Part shown: one piece after another, positions 26,242 to 34,285 of the stretch
How the letters are laid out: every line of letters starts with the position of its first letter
How positions within the stretch are numbered: the first letter of the stretch is position 1
Assembly: GCF_014695915.1 (NCBI RefSeq)
Contig: NZ_JACJPF010000064.1
Span: forward strand, 1 to 64,000
From: Trichocoleus sp. FACHB-40
Lineage (GTDB): Bacteria > Cyanobacteriota > Cyanobacteriia > Cyanobacteriales > FACHB-T130
Length of the DNA: 64,000 nucleotides
Direction: 5' to 3'
Position numbers and translations under genes: made by a program
The notes under the pieces: generated by a model
The model's database searches: none
What the model was told of the DNA's origin: nothing
Seen by the model: only the letters and a program-made list of their open reading frames with translations

Positions 26242-26685
26242 TTACCTTACATTCACCTTACGCTTGAATACCGTTCCACCTGACCTACCAGTTCCTGGGT
26301 ATTTGTGGATTACTTCAACCTGATACTTGCCAGGGGTAAGCTTGTTAACAGTAGCTACATACCGAAAATTACCCTCTGTAGCGATACATCCACCCTCAAG
26401 TGGATGGATGGTAACGCGCACCGTCACTTTTTTGCCCTTCCGTTCCGCCGCACCGCTTAGTTTCTGGCAAGGATAGGGGGTAGATAACCCCTCTGCACGA
26501 ATCGCCATACTACCCGCTCCACCTGTTGCACTCATCAAAGGACGTTCTAACTGTTCCCCAAGGGGGCCCGGTTGAGCTACGAAACGAAACCAGTCTGCTT
26601 GAGAGGATGTGTCAGCTGAGACCACATTCAAGGGATTGGATGCCAAAACAGAAGCGAATACACTGGCAAGTAGCAAAGTGTTCAT
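26242..26685 (-). CDS. Small secreted protein, paralogue A
   Basis: 147 residues with a signal peptide (MNTLLLASVFASVLASNPLN, likely cut near SADT). The mature part has two Cys (PCQKLSGAAERKGKK and GGCIATEGNFRYVATVNKL), perhaps one disulfide, and a TPGKYQVEVIHKYPGTG strand. It resembles a small beta-sandwich. A clear paralogue lies at 33096-33539, and about 100 bp upstream of both is also alike (shared GATTGGAG and ACTTCTCAGTTCCCTTCAAC). No known domain; periplasmic or extracellular. Confidence 0.75.
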   Translation of the reverse strand: MNTLLLASVFASVLASNPLNVVSADTSSQADWFRFVAQPGPLGEQLERPLMSATGGAGSMAIRAEGLSTPYPCQKLSGAAERKGKKVTVRVTIHPLEGGCIATEGNFRYVATVNKLTPGKYQVEVIHKYPGTGRSGGTVFKRKVNVR

Positions 26686-26845
26686 TGTCGGTTTCCGATG
26701 ATAAAAGCAAAGAGATTGGAGCGCAATACTTTACTGTGAATGACACTCACCATAACTTCTCAGTTCCCTTCAACTGCGATCGCTCTATCACGGTGCGATC
26801 GCTTTCATGCAACCATACCAGAGAGGATTCGAGTAGTTGAGCCGT

Positions 26846-27484
26846 ATGAAATACAACTGGATAAAAATTCTGCGCTGGTTTGCGATTGGAATTCTCATTA
26901 CTTTAGCAATCTGGCTGCTCAACAAATTTGGGATTGAGCAAGTTCGAGAACAGGTGGATCGGTTTGGCATCTGGGCACCCGCAATCGTGTTTGGGCTGCG
27001 CTTTACCAGTATCATCGTGCCAGTGCTTCCAGGTACGGCTTACGCAATTTTAGCCGGAGGTCTTTTTGGGTTCGCGCAAGGATTGCTAGTGGTTGCGTTG
27101 GCAGATTTAGCCTCTTGTACGTTCAATTTCTATATTGCTCGTCGTTATGGACGGAGTTTAGTAGAGCGATTTGTCGGTCAGCAATTTATGGAAAAAGTCG
27201 ATCGTTTGGCTCAACAACATTTAGAAGGCAACTTTTTCCTAATGACGGGTCTTTTGATGACTGGACTATTTGATTTCGTCGCTTATGCCGCCGGAATGAC
27301 TACAATGCGTTGGCAAAGCTATTTCTTAGCCCTCATCGTCAGCATTGTGATTGCCAAACCGCTTTGGGTCGCTGCTGGTGCTGGAATCTTTGAAGGTAGT
27401 CAGTTACTATTAGGCTTTGCAATCCTCGGAGCATTCGGCATCGGCATTGTGACTGCTATTGTTCAACGCCCGCGGTCACAATGA
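26846..27484 (+). CDS. TVP38/TMEM64 (VTT/DedA-like) membrane protein
   Basis: About 212 residues from ATG 26846 (MKYNWIKILRWFAIGILI); a TTG three codons upstream is possible. It has five to six hydrophobic helices. The family core is VLPGTAYAILAGGLFGFAQG with the following ADLASCTFNFYIARRYGRSLVE. The VTT domain is found in lipid-scramblase-like and transporter-like proteins; the precise role here is not known. It lies between the two nudC copies. Cytoplasmic membrane. Confidence 0.88.
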   Translation: MKYNWIKILRWFAIGILITLAIWLLNKFGIEQVREQVDRFGIWAPAIVFGLRFTSIIVPVLPGTAYAILAGGLFGFAQGLLVVALADLASCTFNFYIARRYGRSLVERFVGQQFMEKVDRLAQQHLEGNFFLMTGLLMTGLFDFVAYAAGMTTMRWQSYFLALIVSIVIAKPLWVAAGAGIFEGSQLLLGFAILGAFGIGIVTAIVQRPRSQ

Positions 27485-27561
27485 TCGGCTAGGTGCTGAA
27501 TGGCGGTGATACGATAAAAGCGATCGCCTGCGGCACACTATGCGATCGCACTTGATTAAAT

Positions 27562-28380
27562 ATGCATCGAACCTTCATCCCTGGCATTGCTCCACCGGAA
27601 GTACAATCTCAACCCGCTTGGTGGTTTGCATTTGCGGGAAATAAGTTGCTGGTTCGCGTTGAAGGAACGGTGAGCTATATTCCCAATCTAATCAGCCTAA
27701 CCGAGATTGGCTTGATACCCGTGCGATCGCAATTTCTCGGCACCTTAGATGATAGACCTTGTTACTCGGCGGAACTACCCAAAGATGCGGTGATAGCCGA
27801 TGGCATGACTTTGCAAGGACTGCGCGAATTGTACGGCACTTTAGACGAAGACTTGTATGCGCTCAGCAGTCGTGCGATTCAGATTATGGAATGGGATCGC
27901 ACCCATCAGTATTGCGGACAATGTGCGACTCCGACAACCCAATTACCCAACGAACGTGCCAAGCGTTGTCCTAAGTGTAGATTAGTCAATTATCCTCGTC
28001 TCTCGCCTGCGGTGATTGTACTCATCTCCCGTGGTGATGAGATATTGTTAGCTCGCGCTTCTCGGTTTCCAGCAGGAATGTACGGTTTGATTGCTGGATT
28101 TGTGGAACCGGGAGAATCACTCGAAGAAACCATCATGCGCGAAGTCCGAGAGGAAGTTGGGATAGAAGTCAAGGATATTCGCTATTTTGGTTCGCAACCT
28201 TGGCCTTTTCCAAACTCGCTGATGATTGGATTCACAGCTACCTATGCGAGTGGAGATATCGTCATCGACCCGCAAGAATTGGAAGATGCTGCTTGGTTTA
28301 GTAAAGACAGTCTACCGCTGATTCCTCCTAAACTAAGCATTGCCCGAAAACTTCTCGACTGCTTTGTTTCTACTCCCTAA
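27562..28380 (+). CDS. nudC: NAD+ diphosphatase / mRNA decapping Nudix hydrolase
   Basis: 272 residues. It has the NudC N-terminal domain (HRTFIPGIAPPEVQSQPAWW) and a zinc ribbon with CGQCATPT and RCPKC (four Cys). The Nudix box runs GLIAGFVEPGESLEETIMRE and continues VREEVG, giving the full G-x5-E-x7-REUXEEXGU. SQPWPFPNSLM is the NudC signature loop. It splits NAD(H) into NMN and AMP, and in bacteria can remove NAD caps from RNA. All catalytic residues are intact, unlike the fragment at 25937. It starts 77 bp after the VTT gene on the same strand. Confidence 0.95.
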   Translation: MHRTFIPGIAPPEVQSQPAWWFAFAGNKLLVRVEGTVSYIPNLISLTEIGLIPVRSQFLGTLDDRPCYSAELPKDAVIADGMTLQGLRELYGTLDEDLYALSSRAIQIMEWDRTHQYCGQCATPTTQLPNERAKRCPKCRLVNYPRLSPAVIVLISRGDEILLARASRFPAGMYGLIAGFVEPGESLEETIMREVREEVGIEVKDIRYFGSQPWPFPNSLMIGFTATYASGDIVIDPQELEDAAWFSKDSLPLIPPKLSIARKLLDCFVSTP

Positions 28381-28552
28381 GCGATTCGGGTGATATTGCG
28401 ATCGCCAGCGTGAATGAGGATAACGCTCATTTTGGTTGATTTTAACTACAAGTAGAAGTGCGATCGCTCTTATTGTTCATCCTCTACATCCAGAGTGCGC
28501 GATCGCTATTAGCAAAAATCAAGACATTGAAATAAGTTCAGCAATAATATCT

Positions 28553-29149
28553 TCAGGTGCTTACTTCTAATGACTCAAACTCAATTTTGTCATATATATC
28601 TGCCAGCGATATTTGGAACGAAAGGGAGTTTAGAGATACTATTTCATTGGCATCGTCATACTCAATAAATGTCCAGCGTTTTTGCTCGGTTTTGAAGTAT
28701 TGCTCAATGTGCATAGTGTATTGGTCAATTAAGAGATATTCTTGAAAACCGGGAATGGTACGATAGGCGGTAAATTTTGCATCTTTGTCATAGCTTCTAG
28801 TAGATGCTGACAACACTTCAGCAATCATCAAGGGGTTAGTAATTGTGTCTCGCCGTCCTTCTTGTAATTGCAATTCACCCTGAACTACCATGACATCAGG
28901 ATAAGTATAGATGCGTTTTCTAGGAATCCAAAGACGCTGATCGGTGACGAATGCTCGATAAGGTTGATGCTTGAGCGCAAAATTCAACGCCGCGTAAAAG
29001 TTGCCAGTAATTTGATTGTGATTTGGGGTTCCACCAGTCATCAGGACAATTTCACCATTAATATATTCATGCCGTTCTTCTGAGTTAACCTCAAACTCAA
29101 GGTATTCTTCATCTGTGTAAAGTTTTTTATCTTCAGCTTGCATAATCAT
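28553..29149 (-). CDS. Uma2 family (DUF820) putative restriction-like nuclease
   Basis: 198 residues. The Uma2 core includes LYTDEEYLEFEVNSEERHEY, INGEIVLMTGGTPNHNQITG, YTYPDVMVVQGE with the Asp, and NPLMIAEVLSASTRSYDKDA with the PD-(D/E)XK strand (Glu in IAEV). It is very abundant in cyanobacteria in many copies; the role is unclear (DNA nuclease fold). A second member begins at 63785. Catalytic residues appear intact. Confidence 0.9.
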   Translation of the reverse strand: MIMQAEDKKLYTDEEYLEFEVNSEERHEYINGEIVLMTGGTPNHNQITGNFYAALNFALKHQPYRAFVTDQRLWIPRKRIYTYPDVMVVQGELQLQEGRRDTITNPLMIAEVLSASTRSYDKDAKFTAYRTIPGFQEYLLIDQYTMHIEQYFKTEQKRWTFIEYDDANEIVSLNSLSFQISLADIYDKIEFESLEVST

Positions 29150-29358
29150 TGTTTCTAGGTTCGCAAATTACACTATTGGGATAGACCTTTTGGCTAAGTC
29201 GGTAAATAAATTATGACAAACTGAATGTTTGGTTATTGTTCCAGTTTCAATCTTGAGCGATCGCTCTCACTGTTCATTGTCTACATCCAGAGTGCGCGAT
29301 CGCTTCCACGTCCCCACCCCTGATAAACTATGGAGCGATTTACTCAGATGGACTTTGA

Positions 29359-29694
29359 ATGATTCTCATCATCCGCGATCGCGCTACAAAGGCGCAAATT
29401 GATGAAATGCTGGATGCTCATCGTTTCTACATTAAACTAGCAGTAGATATCGAGCGTGGCATTCTTGCAGGTGGTGGGGAGCTTCATGCAGATTGCGAAG
29501 CCGTGTTGCTGGAAGATGGGAGTAGGCAGGAAAATATATGGGGAGCGAGTTGGAACCCATTGACGCAGGAAGTATTCTATGAATCGCTGATTAATATCCG
29601 CCCTCGTCAAAATAATCGCTCAATGGAGATTCTTGACTCAGGCATTCGAGAGCAAGTTGCCCAAATTACTCAGGAGTTATTAGGAGGCGTATGA
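29359..29694 (+). CDS. DUF5674 family protein
   Basis: 111 residues (MILIIRDRATKAQIDEMLDA). Conserved features are the KLAVDIERGILAGGGELHAD block, CEAVLLEDGSRQENIWGASW and a following INIRPRQNNRSMEI. Function not known to me. It overlaps the next gene by 4 bases (ATGA), so the two are coupled and may act together. A decayed copy of its leader and start lies at 25226-25302. HIP1 sites are found in its leader. Confidence 0.85.
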   Translation: MILIIRDRATKAQIDEMLDAHRFYIKLAVDIERGILAGGGELHADCEAVLLEDGSRQENIWGASWNPLTQEVFYESLINIRPRQNNRSMEILDSGIREQVAQITQELLGGV

Positions 29695-30068
29695 AAGATT
29701 GGACTACAAAGCGAGAGCGTTATTTGCGTGAATCTGTACCCACTCGTTTAGGAGAACTCGCTGCAAACTTAGCTCGAATTCAGTCATTTTCTAATAACGA
29801 CCTCAACCGCGATGCCGTTGCCCATTTGATAGAGGAAAGCAAGTTTTTTATCGAGTGGACAGCAATCGATGCTGGAATAGATATTGCAGCAGAGTTAGTT
29901 GAATTACAAGTGCAATTGGCTCGTTGGCAACTAAACTGGTCAAACATTTGGGCAGATGATGTACAACGAACGAAAGTTGCCCAACAAGCTAAAATTTGGT
30001 CAGACCGCGTGTTAGAGATGTCAGGGTTGCTATCTGCTCCAGTTACATCAGCGGCTCAAAGTAGCTAG
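29691..30068 (+). CDS. Hypothetical helical partner of DUF5674
   Basis: 125 residues, almost all helical (LGELAANLARIQSFSNNDLN, VAHLIEESKFFIEWTAIDAG, AAELVELQVQLARWQLNWSN). No membrane segment. The 4-base overlap with the DUF5674 gene argues for a complex or a two-component module, possibly a toxin-antitoxin-like or regulator pair; this is inference only. The repeated N-x-D and heptad-like pattern suggests a small helical bundle. Confidence 0.8.
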   Translation: MKDWTTKRERYLRESVPTRLGELAANLARIQSFSNNDLNRDAVAHLIEESKFFIEWTAIDAGIDIAAELVELQVQLARWQLNWSNIWADDVQRTKVAQQAKIWSDRVLEMSGLLSAPVTSAAQSS

Positions 30069-30091
30069 AGTAATCAAAAACTAAAATCATG

Positions 30092-30265
30092 CTAGTTGTT
30101 AGCAGTCCGCAGCTTGAAGGTAAAGACTGATTGCATATCCTCTCGCATGAGCATAAGTTTATTGTTCAGCCGCACAGACAGATTTGGGGTATATTTCAGG
30201 AGCGATTCCTGGTCAACATCGTACACGAAAGTAGCCTGAACTTGTACCAAATAGTCGTAAGACAC
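30092..30265 (-). pseudogene. Coding-like fragment, possible small gene or remnant
   Basis: From GTG 30265 the frame reads MSYDYLVQVQATFVYDVDQE and ends TFKLRTANN at a TAG (57 residues). Protein-like sequence continues upstream (LPSGGITLPVKP) to a TAA at about 30310, without a start codon or ribosome-binding site. An ATG at 30302 is out of frame by one, so a frameshifted start is possible. The rest of 30069-30397 holds nothing else I can support. Confidence 0.4.
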
Positions 30266-30397
30266 GGGTTTAACAGGGAGTGTAATGCCGCCAGATGGAA
30301 GGACATTTTACTTTGCTAGCGTCTCCTATTAGTCTCTAAAAGTATTGTTTAATTTTATAAAATTCTTCTTTAAGTTGATTAACAACTACAAAAAAGA

Positions 30398-31354
30398 TTA
30401 TTCATTCCTGAGAATACTTTTGCATCTTCCACATAAATCTAAATTTTCGGATCTAGCTTCTTCAACAGTTTTAAAGAACCTAATTCCTTCACTATTTTCA
30501 GGTTTTTCAACACGAGGATAAAGCCTACAACCATTCGGAAGATGGTAACGAGGTCTCCCCCGTAAAGCCCTAACTGGATACTTTTTGTAAATTGGATCTT
30601 CAGTAATTACTGCGGTTGATTTTTCTATATACGAGTAAACCCAATTAATTAAACGCCACGCCTTGTATAGGGTTTTAATTTTTGGATTATTTGTCACTTT
30701 TTCATCCAATACTTCTAGCATTTCTTGTATAACCTCTCTTGAAGAAGGTTCCTGTTGAAGATATAAACCAACTAAATCATTAAATATTTTTTCAATTTTC
30801 TTTAATTCTCTTTCTCGTCTTACAGCTTTAAGAGTAAAAACCTCATAACATGAGTTCCAGATGGTTTGAAGCTGACTCAACCATCGATAATGTTTACTCT
30901 TGAGAGGCCGCAACCTATCAAGAATGACATCTCGTTGTTCATCTAATTCACTTAACTTCCAATCAATTAAGCTTTTGTCAGAAGGCTCAATGCCTGTTGA
31001 AAGTAATTTGATCGCTGCTATGAGTAGCCAGTATCCAGAATCAAGCCTATTTAGTTCTCTAGCTTCTCCCCTATTGCCTGTTGCAATAACTGATTTAGAA
31101 GTAGGAATATTACTAAGCTGTGTTTTAATTCCTTGCCAAACATCGTTCAGGGATTGATCAAGTGCCTTGTCTAGTGTCCATTTATGCACCTTAAAACCAC
31201 TGAACAGATAGCTTATTAAAGATTCACTAAGCCATAAGGGAAAAGCATGATTTGCAGCAAATCCAAGGAAAAACCAAGCAATTAACGCTATGAATAAGAA
31301 TAATAAAGTTGTTACATAATTACATAACTTTCTCCCAAAAGATTTAAACCTCAA
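30398..31354 (-). CDS. Hypothetical membrane-anchored protein with C-terminal Cys element
   Basis: 318 residues. A membrane helix lies near the N-terminus (NYVTTLLFLFIALIAWFFLG, about 12-32). A helical cytosolic region follows (30-260), and a C-terminal element has GCRLYPRVEKP, then IRFFKTVEEARSENLD and LCGRCKSILR. That tail resembles the small zinc-binding folds of Ada/nuclease-linked type (F-x-T-xEEA-x3-N-x-C-x2-C), though it has only three of the usual four ligands. It lies 61 bp after the gene at 31416 on the same strand. A+T-rich, unlike its neighbours, so possible transfer. Function unknown. Confidence 0.75.
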   Translation of the reverse strand: MRFKSFGRKLCNYVTTLLFLFIALIAWFFLGFAANHAFPLWLSESLISYLFSGFKVHKWTLDKALDQSLNDVWQGIKTQLSNIPTSKSVIATGNRGEARELNRLDSGYWLLIAAIKLLSTGIEPSDKSLIDWKLSELDEQRDVILDRLRPLKSKHYRWLSQLQTIWNSCYEVFTLKAVRRERELKKIEKIFNDLVGLYLQQEPSSREVIQEMLEVLDEKVTNNPKIKTLYKAWRLINWVYSYIEKSTAVITEDPIYKKYPVRALRGRPRYHLPNGCRLYPRVEKPENSEGIRFFKTVEEARSENLDLCGRCKSILRNE

Positions 31355-31415
31355 GTGTTCAGGGATTTCTGTACTCGGTGGTTCGGCGCTGGGAGTAAGA
31401 TGGACATGCAGTTTT

Positions 31416-31796
31416 TCAACGAAAGTACTGGTTTTCCCCTGCTATATAACCTTGATTTTGTGGAGCATTAATATTTGCTCCGAAACCACTAGAGACTTGG
31501 TTAACCGTCCCACTATTTTGAGTTTCTTCTATTTGAATGAGCTTACTGACTAGACTCTCTAATTCTTCTCGAAAAACAATATTGTTTGGAGCTTCTCGTA
31601 TAATTGCTGCTTTTAGTGCTTCCGGATTTTGTGTAGCCTCCTGAACTTCTTTCCTAGCAGCAAAGTATGTATATATAACACCTACTAATTTTTGAAGGTA
31701 ATCTTTTGAATCAGCTCCCAGCTTTTGCAAGGCACCTCCTGTAACTTGCAATATAAAGTACTCCACAGATTTAGCTGCTAAAGTTTCTAAAAGCAT
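31416..31796 (-). CDS. Hypothetical protein with polar Asn/Gly-rich tail
   Basis: 126 residues. The N-terminal helical part (MLLETLAAKSVEYFILQVTG, KDYLQKLVGVIYTYFAARKE) is followed by REAPNNIVFREELESLVSKL and a polar tail (SGFGANINAPQNQGYIAGEN). The layout (helical N-terminus, small alpha domain, then N/G-rich turns) is like adaptor proteins next to effector-associated (conflict) systems; this is a weak resemblance, not an identification. It probably forms a unit with the membrane protein at 30398. Confidence 0.7.
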   Translation of the reverse strand: MLLETLAAKSVEYFILQVTGGALQKLGADSKDYLQKLVGVIYTYFAARKEVQEATQNPEALKAAIIREAPNNIVFREELESLVSKLIQIEETQNSGTVNQVSSGFGANINAPQNQGYIAGENQYFR

Positions 31797-32176
31797 AATT
31801 ATCGTAGGTAGATGTTTTAGGTCTCAGATAGAATAAATGAGCGAAAATCATAGATTTGAGCGTGTAGAATCTAAACAAAAAATAATTTGTATAGTTCTTA
31901 TCAGCTTGATTTTTATGACATCAGAGCTTTTTGTACTAAAATCCTATGTTAGTTTTAACACAACTATTGTATGGACAGCAATACAAAGCTAGGTAGAATG
32001 CATGATTAATCCACTTAGCAAATTCGCTGGTGATGAAAAAAGACTCAACTTGGATGAAGCGATGATCGCCTCCACTATGCTACGTGATCGCAAACCCGAA
32101 CAAACAGAGAGATCGCATCCTTGCTAAGTTTTCGCTGCACATAGAAGCGCGATCGCTACCTGGCCATACTTTGAGT
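31797..32176. other. Intergenic region with HIP1 repeat copy
   Basis: 380 bp. The first 200 bp are A+T-rich and carry the promoter of the 31416 gene. A 41-codon plus-strand frame (32002-32127, MINPLSKFAGDEKRLNLDEA) ends in the repeat and is not convincing. Repeat copy 2 lies at 32109-32157, with a related CAAACAGAGAG leader from 32085 as in copy 1. Confidence 0.55.
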
Positions 32177-32500
32177 TTAAGCCGTTGCGGCAGTTTGCTC
32201 TTCAGGCAGAAATGCAAGAACGATTCGCTCTTTTGGAATGCCTGCGGCGATTAAGTCTTTGGTGATTCCCTGTTCCATTCCGTCATATTCCACCCAAACC
32301 TTACCCTCACTCAGAGTCACATAAATTAAATTGCCTCTAACTCGTCGTCCTCTATCCCAACCCACCTGCATCAGCACATAGCGGTTTTGCGTGTCGTCAA
32401 ATACCGTATCGAGCCGAATATCACCGTGAGAAGGCTTAAACTGAGCATATCGTTGAATTACTTGCTTTACAATGTCCCGTTCTTGAGTGGTGGTATCCAT
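32177..32500 (-). CDS. xisI: XisI family protein (fdxN element excision controlling factor)
   Basis: 107 residues. The XisI core is visible: QVIQRYAQFKPSHGDIRLDT, VFDDTQNRYVLMQVGWDRGR and VRGNLIYVTLSEGKVWVEYD, ending EQGITKDLIAAGIPKERIVL. XisI with XisH was first known from excision of the fdxN element in heterocyst formers. The family is now found widely, often in many copies, without any such element, so the role here is open. It overlaps xisH by 34 bases. Confidence 0.92.
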   Translation of the reverse strand: MDTTTQERDIVKQVIQRYAQFKPSHGDIRLDTVFDDTQNRYVLMQVGWDRGRRVRGNLIYVTLSEGKVWVEYDGMEQGITKDLIAAGIPKERIVLAFLPEEQTAATA

Positions 32501-32931
32501 TGCTTCACCTCTTGCACCGCTATATTTACAATAAGCAATTTCATCGGTAACTCACGCTTCACCAACTCTCCAATCGGTTCGCTGAAAATCCCGTCGAAGG
32601 TTGTGTCTGCAATAGCAAGATATAATTCACGATCTGGATCGACCTGTTCAAGTAGAAGTCGATAAAGAACGTATTGACCAATCGCTTGCTCCAAATCAGC
32701 AATTGCCGAATTGCCTCGAAATTCCTTGATTTCAACTGCAATTCGACTACTACCGCGTCTCGCACCAATAAATCGCCCTACAATACCGCTGACGGCATCT
32801 AATTTGGCTGCTAAGTCAATAAACAGAAATCTCTCACCATAAGATATGACATAGGGATCGTCCGTGATTTCCCAACCCTCTTTGATGAGAGCTTGCCTGA
32901 TGATGTTATGGATCGCATCTCGTTGAGGCAT
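32467..32931 (-). CDS. xisH: XisH family protein
   Basis: 154 residues. MPQRDAIHNIIRQALIKEGW, ITDDPYVISYGERFLFIDLA, RIAVEIKEFRGNSAIADLEQ and AIGQYVLYRLLLEQVDPDRE are the usual XisH blocks. The D-x-x-E-x-K pattern (ID..VEIKEF) shows a PD-(D/E)XK nuclease-like fold, catalytically complete as read. The upstream gene of an XisHI pair, it shares 34 bases with xisI. No site-specific recombinase is near. Confidence 0.92.
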   Translation of the reverse strand: MPQRDAIHNIIRQALIKEGWEITDDPYVISYGERFLFIDLAAKLDAVSGIVGRFIGARRGSSRIAVEIKEFRGNSAIADLEQAIGQYVLYRLLLEQVDPDRELYLAIADTTFDGIFSEPIGELVKRELPMKLLIVNIAVQEVKQWIPPLKNGTL

Positions 32932-32974
32932 GACTTAATAGGTCATAAGCCGCATGACTAGACTATAGTACGCT

Positions 32975-33070
32975 ATGTGAACTGACAAGTCAGCGCAACG
33001 CGATCGCATTCTTGCTAAGTTTTCGCTGCACGTAGAAGCGCGATCGCATCCTCAAACAAACGCAAGCGAT
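32975..33070. repeat. HIP1-bounded intergenic repeat, copy 3
   Basis: A palindromic CTGACAAGTCAG leads to GCGATCGCATTCTTGCTAAG, then TTTTCGCTGCACGTAGAAGC and a second GCGATCGC. A CCTCAAACAAACGCAAGCG tail ends with a third HIP1 site, matching the leader of copy 1. It fills the gap between xisH and the secreted-protein gene. Confidence 0.8.
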
Positions 33071-33095
33071 CGCTCTTCGTGGAAGATTTTCTGTC

Positions 33096-33539
33096 TTATC
33101 TTACGCTCACCTTACGCTTGAATACTGTCTCACTTAACGAACCCCTATCCGGATATTCGTGGATTACTTCAACCTGGTACTTGCCAGGGGTAAGCTTGTT
33201 AAGAGTAGCTTCATAGCGGAAATTGCCGACCATGAGGATACATCCACCAGTCTCAGGTGGACGGATGGTAACGCGCATCGTCACTTTATTGCCTTTCCGT
33301 TCCGCCGCACCGCTGAGCTTCTGACAAGGAGTTGATGTAGATAGGTCTGCACGAACCGTAATATTTCCCGCGCCGCCTCTTGCACTCACCAAAGGACGGT
33401 TTAACTGTTGTCCAGGCGTACCGGGTTGAACGATGAAACGAAACCAGTCTGCTTGAGAAGGGGTATTCGTTGAGGACACATTCAAGGGATTAGACGCCAA
33501 AAAAGAAGTGAATACACCGGCGAGTAGCAGAGTCTTCAT
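33096..33539 (-). CDS. Small secreted protein, paralogue B
   Basis: 147 residues, the same length as paralogue A at 26242. Signal peptide MKTLLLAGVFTSFLASNPLN. Both mature cysteines are kept (PCQKLSGAAERKGNK, GGCILMVGNFRYEATLNKL), as is the LTPGKYQVEVIHEYP strand. Differences are spread over the length, so the duplication is not recent. Its leader also matches that of copy A. Exported; function unknown. Confidence 0.75.
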   Translation of the reverse strand: MKTLLLAGVFTSFLASNPLNVSSTNTPSQADWFRFIVQPGTPGQQLNRPLVSARGGAGNITVRADLSTSTPCQKLSGAAERKGNKVTMRVTIRPPETGGCILMVGNFRYEATLNKLTPGKYQVEVIHEYPDRGSLSETVFKRKVSVR

Positions 33540-33680
33540 GGTCGGTTTCTATTAATAAAAGGAAAAAAGATTGGAGTGTGCGATGCTTTAACCTGTATGA
33601 CACTCAGCATGACTTCTCAGTTCCCTTCAACAGCGATCGCCTCCATCTCCAGCCAAAGCGATCGCAACTTCAAATAAACT

Positions 33681-33755
33681 TGCGCGAACTGACAAGTCAG
33701 CGCAACGCGATCGCATCCTTGCTAAATTTTCGCTGCACGTAGAAGCGCGATCGCT
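33681..33755. repeat. HIP1-bounded intergenic repeat, copy 4
   Basis: Same order as copy 3: CTGACAAGTCAG palindrome, GCGATCGCATCCTTGCTAAA core, TGCACGTAGAAGC and closing GCGATCGC. A further short copy of the leader half lies at 34312-34348. Confidence 0.8.
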
Positions 33756-33794
33756 CATACTAGAATACAGAATGTCAAGTGAGAGCAGCACACT

Positions 33795-34025
33795 ATGTCA
33801 TCAGCAGCGATCGCTACAGTAGTAAAGATGATGGAGTTTTTGCCTGTTGATGTACAGGAGAAAGTTGCAGAGCATCTTCGAGAGTATATTGACGACTTGC
33901 AAGATGAAATTCAATGGAATGAATCGTTCCAGAGAACAGAACAAAACCTTATTGCTGCTGCAAAACGTGCCAAACAGGAGATTGCTGAAGGGCAAGCTAC
34001 TGTGATGGACTACGACCAACTATGA
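33795..34025 (+). CDS. Putative antitoxin
   Basis: 76 residues, acidic and helical (MMEFLPVDVQEKVAEHLREY, IDDLQDEIQWNESFQRTEQN, and AKQEIAEGQATVMDYDQL at the end). It overlaps the toxin-like gene by 4 bases (ATGA), the normal layout of type II modules. Such small proteins bind the toxin with the C-terminal part. No DNA-binding motif is obvious. Confidence 0.8.
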   Translation: MSSAAIATVVKMMEFLPVDVQEKVAEHLREYIDDLQDEIQWNESFQRTEQNLIAAAKRAKQEIAEGQATVMDYDQL

Positions 34026-34285
34026 AGTCGGCAGCCCTTCCCTCCTTTTGGGTTGAATATCGGCAGTTAAGTAATGATCTCAGGCAGAGTGCCAGGAAAG
34101 CTTATCGTCTGTGGGCAAAGAATCCATTTCACCCATCTTTGCATTTCAAGTGCATCAATAGCCAAGAGGATATTTGGTCTGTTAGAGTGACGCGAGGTTA
34201 TCGGGCGCTTGGAGTATTAGAAGGCGATACAGTTACATGGTTCTGGATCGGTAGCCACGACGATTATGAGCGGTTCTTCTCGTAA
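34022..34285 (+). CDS. RelE/ParE-superfamily toxin-like protein
   Basis: 87 residues with the RelE/ParE fold pattern: two N-terminal helices (FWVEYRQLSNDLRQSARKAY), NPFHPSLHFKCINSQEDIWS, a beta strand VRVTRGYRALGVLEGDTVTW and the end FWIGSHDDYERFF. The HDDYER ending is common in these toxins. Known RelE members cut mRNA in the ribosome and ParE members poison gyrase; which applies cannot be read. It follows its antitoxin with a 4-base overlap. Confidence 0.85.
   Translation: MKSAALPSFWVEYRQLSNDLRQSARKAYRLWAKNPFHPSLHFKCINSQEDIWSVRVTRGYRALGVLEGDTVTWFWIGSHDDYERFFS

Noticed and set aside
30131-30319. 62-codon plus-strand frame
   Set aside because: Opposite to a better coding-like frame on the minus strand; no start site.
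32002-32127. 41-codon frame upstream of xisI
   Set aside because: Ends in the intergenic repeat, with no conserved look and no ribosome-binding site.
32177-32931. XisH/XisI as evidence of a heterocyst excision element
   Set aside because: The family is widespread without such elements, and no recombinase or element ends are seen here.
25383-33755. CRISPR array
   Set aside because: The repeats are few, irregularly spaced over kilobases and bounded by HIP1 palindromes; there are no spacers of regular size and no cas genes.
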